A DNA stretch of 64,000 bases, from contig JAFEAV010000011.1 of the NCBI GenBank assembly GCA_018266215.1, positions 1 through 64,000 of the forward strand, written 5' to 3'. The notes under the pieces were generated by a model. It was not told where the DNA came from and searched no databases. It worked only from the letters and a program-made list of their open reading frames with translations. Of this stretch, positions 60,504 through 64,000 are shown in pieces. Source of the stretch: Cyanobacteria bacterium SZAS LIN-3 (GTDB lineage: Bacteria > Cyanobacteriota > Vampirovibrionia > Obscuribacterales > Obscuribacteraceae). Every line of letters starts with the position of its first letter. Positions within the stretch are counted from its first letter, which is position 1. The translations under genes were made by a program, and so were the position numbers.

Positions 60504-63500
60504 TCAAGCAGGTTTTACCTGAGCGCTGCTGACTATTGCGGTCAATAATTCTTCCAGCAGGCTGAGCTGATCTTCGGGATCATCACCCTGCGATTTTACG
60601 AGAATGTAAGGACTGGATCCCTGGCCGCCGGCGATGCCGGGTTTGTAGGTGGTGCGGTTGCCCAGATGTTTCGGCAGTCTTGCCTGGACGGGCATCCATT
60701 GTTGCAGTCTGAAAGGCACGTACAGTCTCACGCCCTGGAGATCCGGTTTGATCGATTGTACGTTGGCATGGCTGGCCAGCAGTCGCAAACGGACAATCTT
60801 CATCAGTTGTTCCGTTTCCTTCGGTATGGTGCCGAATCTGTCTTTCCACTCTTCTTCCAGCTTGGCCAGTTCGGAGGCGGACTTCACATCGGCCAGGCGT
60901 TTGTATTCGATCAGCCTCTGACCGCCATCCTCTATATAGGATTCGGGGATGTAAGCGGTGACGTTGATGTCGACGGCGGCTTCGGCTTCCTGCTCGACGA
61001 CTTCGCCCTTCAGCTCGGCCACCGACTCTTCCAGGAGTTTGCAATAGAGTTCAAATCCGACCGAGATCATATGTCCGTGTTGTTCGGCGCCGAGGATATT
61101 GCCGACTCCGCGGATTTCCATATCGCGCAGGGCGATTTGATAACCCGAACCGAGCGAGGTGAATTCGCGGATTGCTTTGAGTCTGCCCTGGGCCTGTTCG
61201 GAGAGCACCTTGGCCGGTGTATAGAGACAGTAGGCATAGGCCTGCACCGCCGAACGGCCGACCCGGCCGCGCAACTGATACATCTGCGCCAGTCCCAGTT
61301 TGTCGGCGTCATTGATGATGATAGTGTTGACGTTTGGTATGTCCAGACCTGATTCGATAATAGTCGTGCAGACCAGGACATCAAATTCATGCGATAAAAA
61401 GGAGAGCATGACGTTTTCCAGGTCGCGTTCGTTCATCTGTCCGTGACCGATGGCGATGCGCGCTTCCGGTACCAGTTGCTTCACTTCGTAGGCAATTTGT
61501 TCGATGTTTTCCACACGGTTGTGGACAAAATACACCTGTCCGCCGCGTTCCATTTCGTGCAAAATCGCCGTGCGCACAAGGGGCAATTTATACTCGCCGA
61601 CAAAAGTTTTGATCGGCGCGCGGTTAATCGGCGCTGTATTGATCTGCGACATGTCTCTGGCGCCGGAGAGCGCCATGTACAGCGTTCTTGGGATGGGTGT
61701 AGCGGACATGGTTATTACATCCACCATCACGCGCAATTGTTTCAATTTTTCTTTGTGAGCAACACCGAAGCGCTGCTCTTCGTCGATTACAACCAGGCCG
61801 AGATCCTTGAAAGCAATATCTTTTTGCAGCATGCGGTGGGTGCCGACAACCACGTCGCATTCACCGGTGGCCAGACGTCTGGCTACTTCTCTCTGTTCTT
61901 TGGCGGTGCGGAAGCGGCTGAGCAGACCTACCTTAATAGGATAGGCGGCGAAGCGCTCGGACATATTGTTGTAGTGTTGCTGCGCGAGAATTGTGGTCGG
62001 CACCAGCACCGCTACTTGTTTGCCCGACATTACCGACTTGAAAATGCCGCGGATGGCAACTTCGGTTTTTCCAAAGCCCACATCTCCGCAAATGAGGCGG
62101 TCTGCCGGTTTACCCGATTCCAGGTCGGCTTTGACGTCGACAATGGCCTGCCACTGGTCAGGGGTTTCCTCGAAGGGAAACGCTTCTTCCATCTCGTACT
62201 GCCACGGTGTATCGGGCACGCACTGGAAACCTTCTTGTTTGGCGCGCATGGCGTAGAGATTGACCAGGTCTTCGGCTACGGCCTTGACCGATTTTTTCAC
62301 CCGGCGTTTGGTGGATTCCCATTCGGCGCCGCCGAGGCGGGAGAGTCTGGGCGGTGCGTCGCCTGCACCGCGGTAACGCGAGAGCAAATTGATCTGGTCG
62401 ACGGGCACATAGAGGCGGTCGTCGCCGGTGTATTGCACGGTCAGATATTCGCGCATCTGATGGTCGACGGTGATGCGCTGAACGCCGATAAACTGCCCGA
62501 TGCCGTGCTTCATATGCACGACATAATCGCCAATTTTTAGATCGGCCACCGAAGTGAAGCGGTCATAGTTTTTTTCTGCAATCGGCCGTCTATAAACAGT
62601 CGGCTTGCGTTTCAGGCCAAACATTTCGGCATCGGTGACGCAGACCAGCTGCGCGTCGGTCAGGCGGAAGCCATGGGTGAAACCGTGGCGGCATACCCAG
62701 ACCGGTGGTGCGTCGCTTGCACCTTTAGAGGGCGAGCCGCTTCTGGCCAGTGAGGTTGAAAGTGGGTTTTCCAGATCCGGCAATTGCGAGGCAAGGTCAG
62801 CTTTGACCGCGCCGTTGGTTTTGCCGTTTGTTTTGTTTGGACCGTTGCCGCCGGCTGCGTCAATGCTTGAATCATTGAGGTCAATGTGGGTTTCGCTGTT
62901 GGCGTCTGCACCGGTCAAATATTCAGCGGCGATGTCCCATTCCTTTAAGATGCCTAAAATGCGTTGCGGTTGCTCGGTGGAAATAAGGACGTGCAAACCT
63001 TCTTTGCGCCAGGCTCTTACTTTTTCAGCCAGCAGCTCGATCTGATTGCCGAAGCGCTCCACCGGTTGACACTCAAAATGCACAAGGGCCTGGGCTGCCA
63101 ATTCGGAAGAGAGTGTTTCTTCTTCCAGGGCAATAGGCAAGGTCGATACGAATACGCGCTGATGTTTCTTCAGAGCCTGCGCCACTTCCTTGCTGGTTGA
63201 GTGCAGCGGGCGGGGCAGGGGCAAAAGACGTCCCGTTTCCAGACCTTCTTTGAGAGCTCCGCTCAGTCTGTCTTCATAGGATGTGAGCGCGGCAAAGAGC
63301 GAGTCCCATTCATCGAGGACGATGAGACTGTTTTCGGACATGTAGTCGCAGAGAGTGGCAAATTCATCGTGCACATAGGGCGCGTAGTATTCGACGGACT
63401 CGGGATAACGACCGGAAGCCAGAGCGTCCAGGTCACTTTCCATAACCGAACGAATGGTATCGGCGGCTTGATCCGGCAGCGTTTTGCAGGACTCATCGGT

Positions 63501-64000
63501 CACCGCCCGTAGTTTCGCGACCAGGGCTTCGCGTTCGCCGTCGTCCTGGTGTAAAACTATCCACCAGCGCGGTGGGATCTGGCATGATGGCTTGGGTTCG
63601 ACCGATCTTTGCGAGTCGATATTGAAGACTCTTATCGATTCGATTTCTTCGCCGAAGAGTTCGATACGAACAGGTGGTCCGAAGGACGGGAAAATGTCGA
63701 CAATGTCACCGCGGATGCTGAACTCTCCGCGCAGGGTGACGAGAGCCTCGCGCGAATAGCCGAGATTGGCCATGCGCCTTGCTACTTCCTGGGTGTCGAT
63801 TGATTCGCCCACGGTGAATGTGAGTGTGTTTTCGACCAGCGCTTTGGGCGAGAGTACTCTCTGTGTCAGGGCTCTGGCGCTGACGACGGCGATAAAAGGT
63901 TGCTCCGATTTGTCCAGGCAATGGGTCAGCACTTCCATCTGGGCTGCGATGTTATCGGGGCTGGAGAGCACCTGCTCGTAAGGCGATACTTCGCTCGACG
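60504..64000 (-). CDS. mfd: Transcription-repair coupling factor, 5' end outside window
   Basis: The frame is open to the right edge (residues before the GTG at 63971 read SPYEQV), so the gene is truncated by the window. About 1165 residues are visible. Order: UvrB-homology part, then YVVHMKHGIGQFIGVQRITV (RNA polymerase-interaction domain), the helicase with CGDVGFGKTEVAIRG (Walker A, near 62070), VIDEEQRFGV (DEEQ, near 61780), SATPIPRTLYMAL, QLRGRVGRS, and a C-terminal TRCF domain. It displaces stalled RNA polymerase and recruits UvrA. A low-complexity insert lies about 62700-62930. Confidence 0.95.
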   Translation of the reverse strand, partial: SSEVSPYEQVLSSPDNIAAQMEVLTHCLDKSEQPFIAVVSARALTQRVLSPKALVENTLTFTVGESIDTQEVARRMANLGYSREALVTLRGEFSIRGDIVDIFPSFGPPVRIELFGEEIESIRVFNIDSQRSVEPKPSCQIPPRWWIVLHQDDGEREALVAKLRAVTDESCKTLPDQAADTIRSVMESDLDALASGRYPESVEYYAPYVHDEFATLCDYMSENSLIVLDEWDSLFAALTSYEDRLSGALKEGLETGRLLPLPRPLHSTSKEVAQALKKHQRVFVSTLPIALEEETLSSELAAQALVHFECQPVERFGNQIELLAEKVRAWRKEGLHVLISTEQPQRILGILKEWDIAAEYLTGADANSETHIDLNDSSIDAAGGNGPNKTNGKTNGAVKADLASQLPDLENPLSTSLARSGSPSKGASDAPPVWVCRHGFTHGFRLTDAQLVCVTDAEMFGLKRKPTVYRRPIAEKNYDRFTSVADLKIGDYVVHMKHGIGQFIGVQRITVDHQMREYLTVQYTGDDRLYVPVDQINLLSRYRGAGDAPPRLSRLGGAEWESTKRRVKKSVKAVAEDLVNLYAMRAKQEGFQCVPDTPWQYEMEEAFPFEETPDQWQAIVDVKADLESGKPADRLICGDVGFGKTEVAIRGIFKSVMSGKQVAVLVPTTILAQQHYNNMSERFAAYPIKVGLLSRFRTAKEQREVARRLATGECDVVVGTHRMLQKDIAFKDLGLVVIDEEQRFGVAHKEKLKQLRVMVDVITMSATPIPRTLYMALSGARDMSQINTAPINRAPIKTFVGEYKLPLVRTAILHEMERGGQVYFVHNRVENIEQIAYEVKQLVPEARIAIGHGQMNERDLENVMLSFLSHEFDVLVCTTIIESGLDIPNVNTIIINDADKLGLAQMYQLRGRVGRSAVQAYAYCLYTPAKVLSEQAQGRLKAIREFTSLGSGYQIALRDMEIRGVGNILGAEQHGHMISVGFELYCKLLEESVAELKGEVVEQEAEAAVDINVTAYIPESYIEDGGQRLIEYKRLADVKSASELAKLEEEWKDRFGTIPKETEQLMKIVRLRLLASHANVQSIKPDLQGVRLYVPFRLQQWMPVQARLPKHLGNRTTYKPGIAGGQGSSPYILVKSQGDDPEDQLSLLEELLTAIVSSAQVKPA

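Noticed and set aside
1..64000. Genomic island, prophage or integrated element
   Set aside because: No integrase, transposase, tRNA-flanked direct repeats or phage genes were seen, and housekeeping genes occur throughout.

Overview
This 64 kb window looks like chromosomal DNA of a Gram-negative-type bacterium with a complex envelope. The best guess is a non-photosynthetic relative of the cyanobacteria (Melainabacteria/Vampirovibrionia, Obscuribacter-like). The guess rests on NdhD/NdhF-like complex I subunits, a KorAB-type oxidoreductase, a futalosine-pathway menaquinone gene, meso-DAP-type MurE, tandem RND pumps and many exported TPR, proline/glutamine-rich and repeat proteins. This is inference from gene content; no rRNA gene is present to confirm it. 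I saw no tRNA, rRNA, CRISPR array, insertion sequence, prophage or integrase, so the window reads as ordinary chromosome rather than an island.

Layout. 1-6.9 kb: a partial gene, an exported glycine-zipper protein, an SDR reductase with PgeF-type laccase-domain protein, and two overlapping exported proteins (CAP domain, VWA domain). 6.9-14.2 kb: head-to-head nuoM and nuoL, a His-rich membrane protein, and a two-subunit 2-oxoacid:ferredoxin oxidoreductase. This block could generate low-potential electrons and pump ions with them. 14.2-17.1 kb: a structured RNA/terminator element, a small Cys protein and three tandem paralogous exported proteins. 17.1-25.3 kb: a MarR-controlled RND efflux operon with an adaptor and two permeases. 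25.4-36.4 kb: YbaK, RarD, an LCP/TPR-TonB/4-helix-sensor operon, transaldolase, two coupled metallopeptidases, an exported protein, MqnD and a TPR-like membrane protein. 36.4-41.5 kb: a membrane protein, a radical SAM gene joined to an unknown partner, a small membrane protein, an alpha/beta hydrolase and a TPR protein.

41.5-48.5 kb is one long minus-strand run: rplU, rpmA, murE, a DUF4388 protein, a polysaccharide deacetylase, an acyltransferase and an FAD oxidoreductase. It starts from a clear sigma-70 type promoter with a structured leader and mixes ribosome and envelope functions. 48.6-57.9 kb (mostly plus): a small protein, peroxiredoxin, thioredoxin-like protein, hemL, a YciI-like protein, a His-rich protein, comF (minus), a PLP lyase, prs, an MBL hydrolase, a GAF/degenerate-GGDEF protein and an ESGG-repeat exported protein. 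57.9-64 kb (minus): a TPR protein, a parvulin-type lipoprotein foldase and mfd, which runs off the right edge.

Most genes are housekeeping or envelope functions. The less explained material is the radical SAM pair, the triplicated exported family, the three-way-junction RNA element, the operator-like DNA upstream of the peroxiredoxin and several low-complexity exported proteins. Start codons were set by Shine-Dalgarno spacing and domain boundaries, and many are GTG or TTG.
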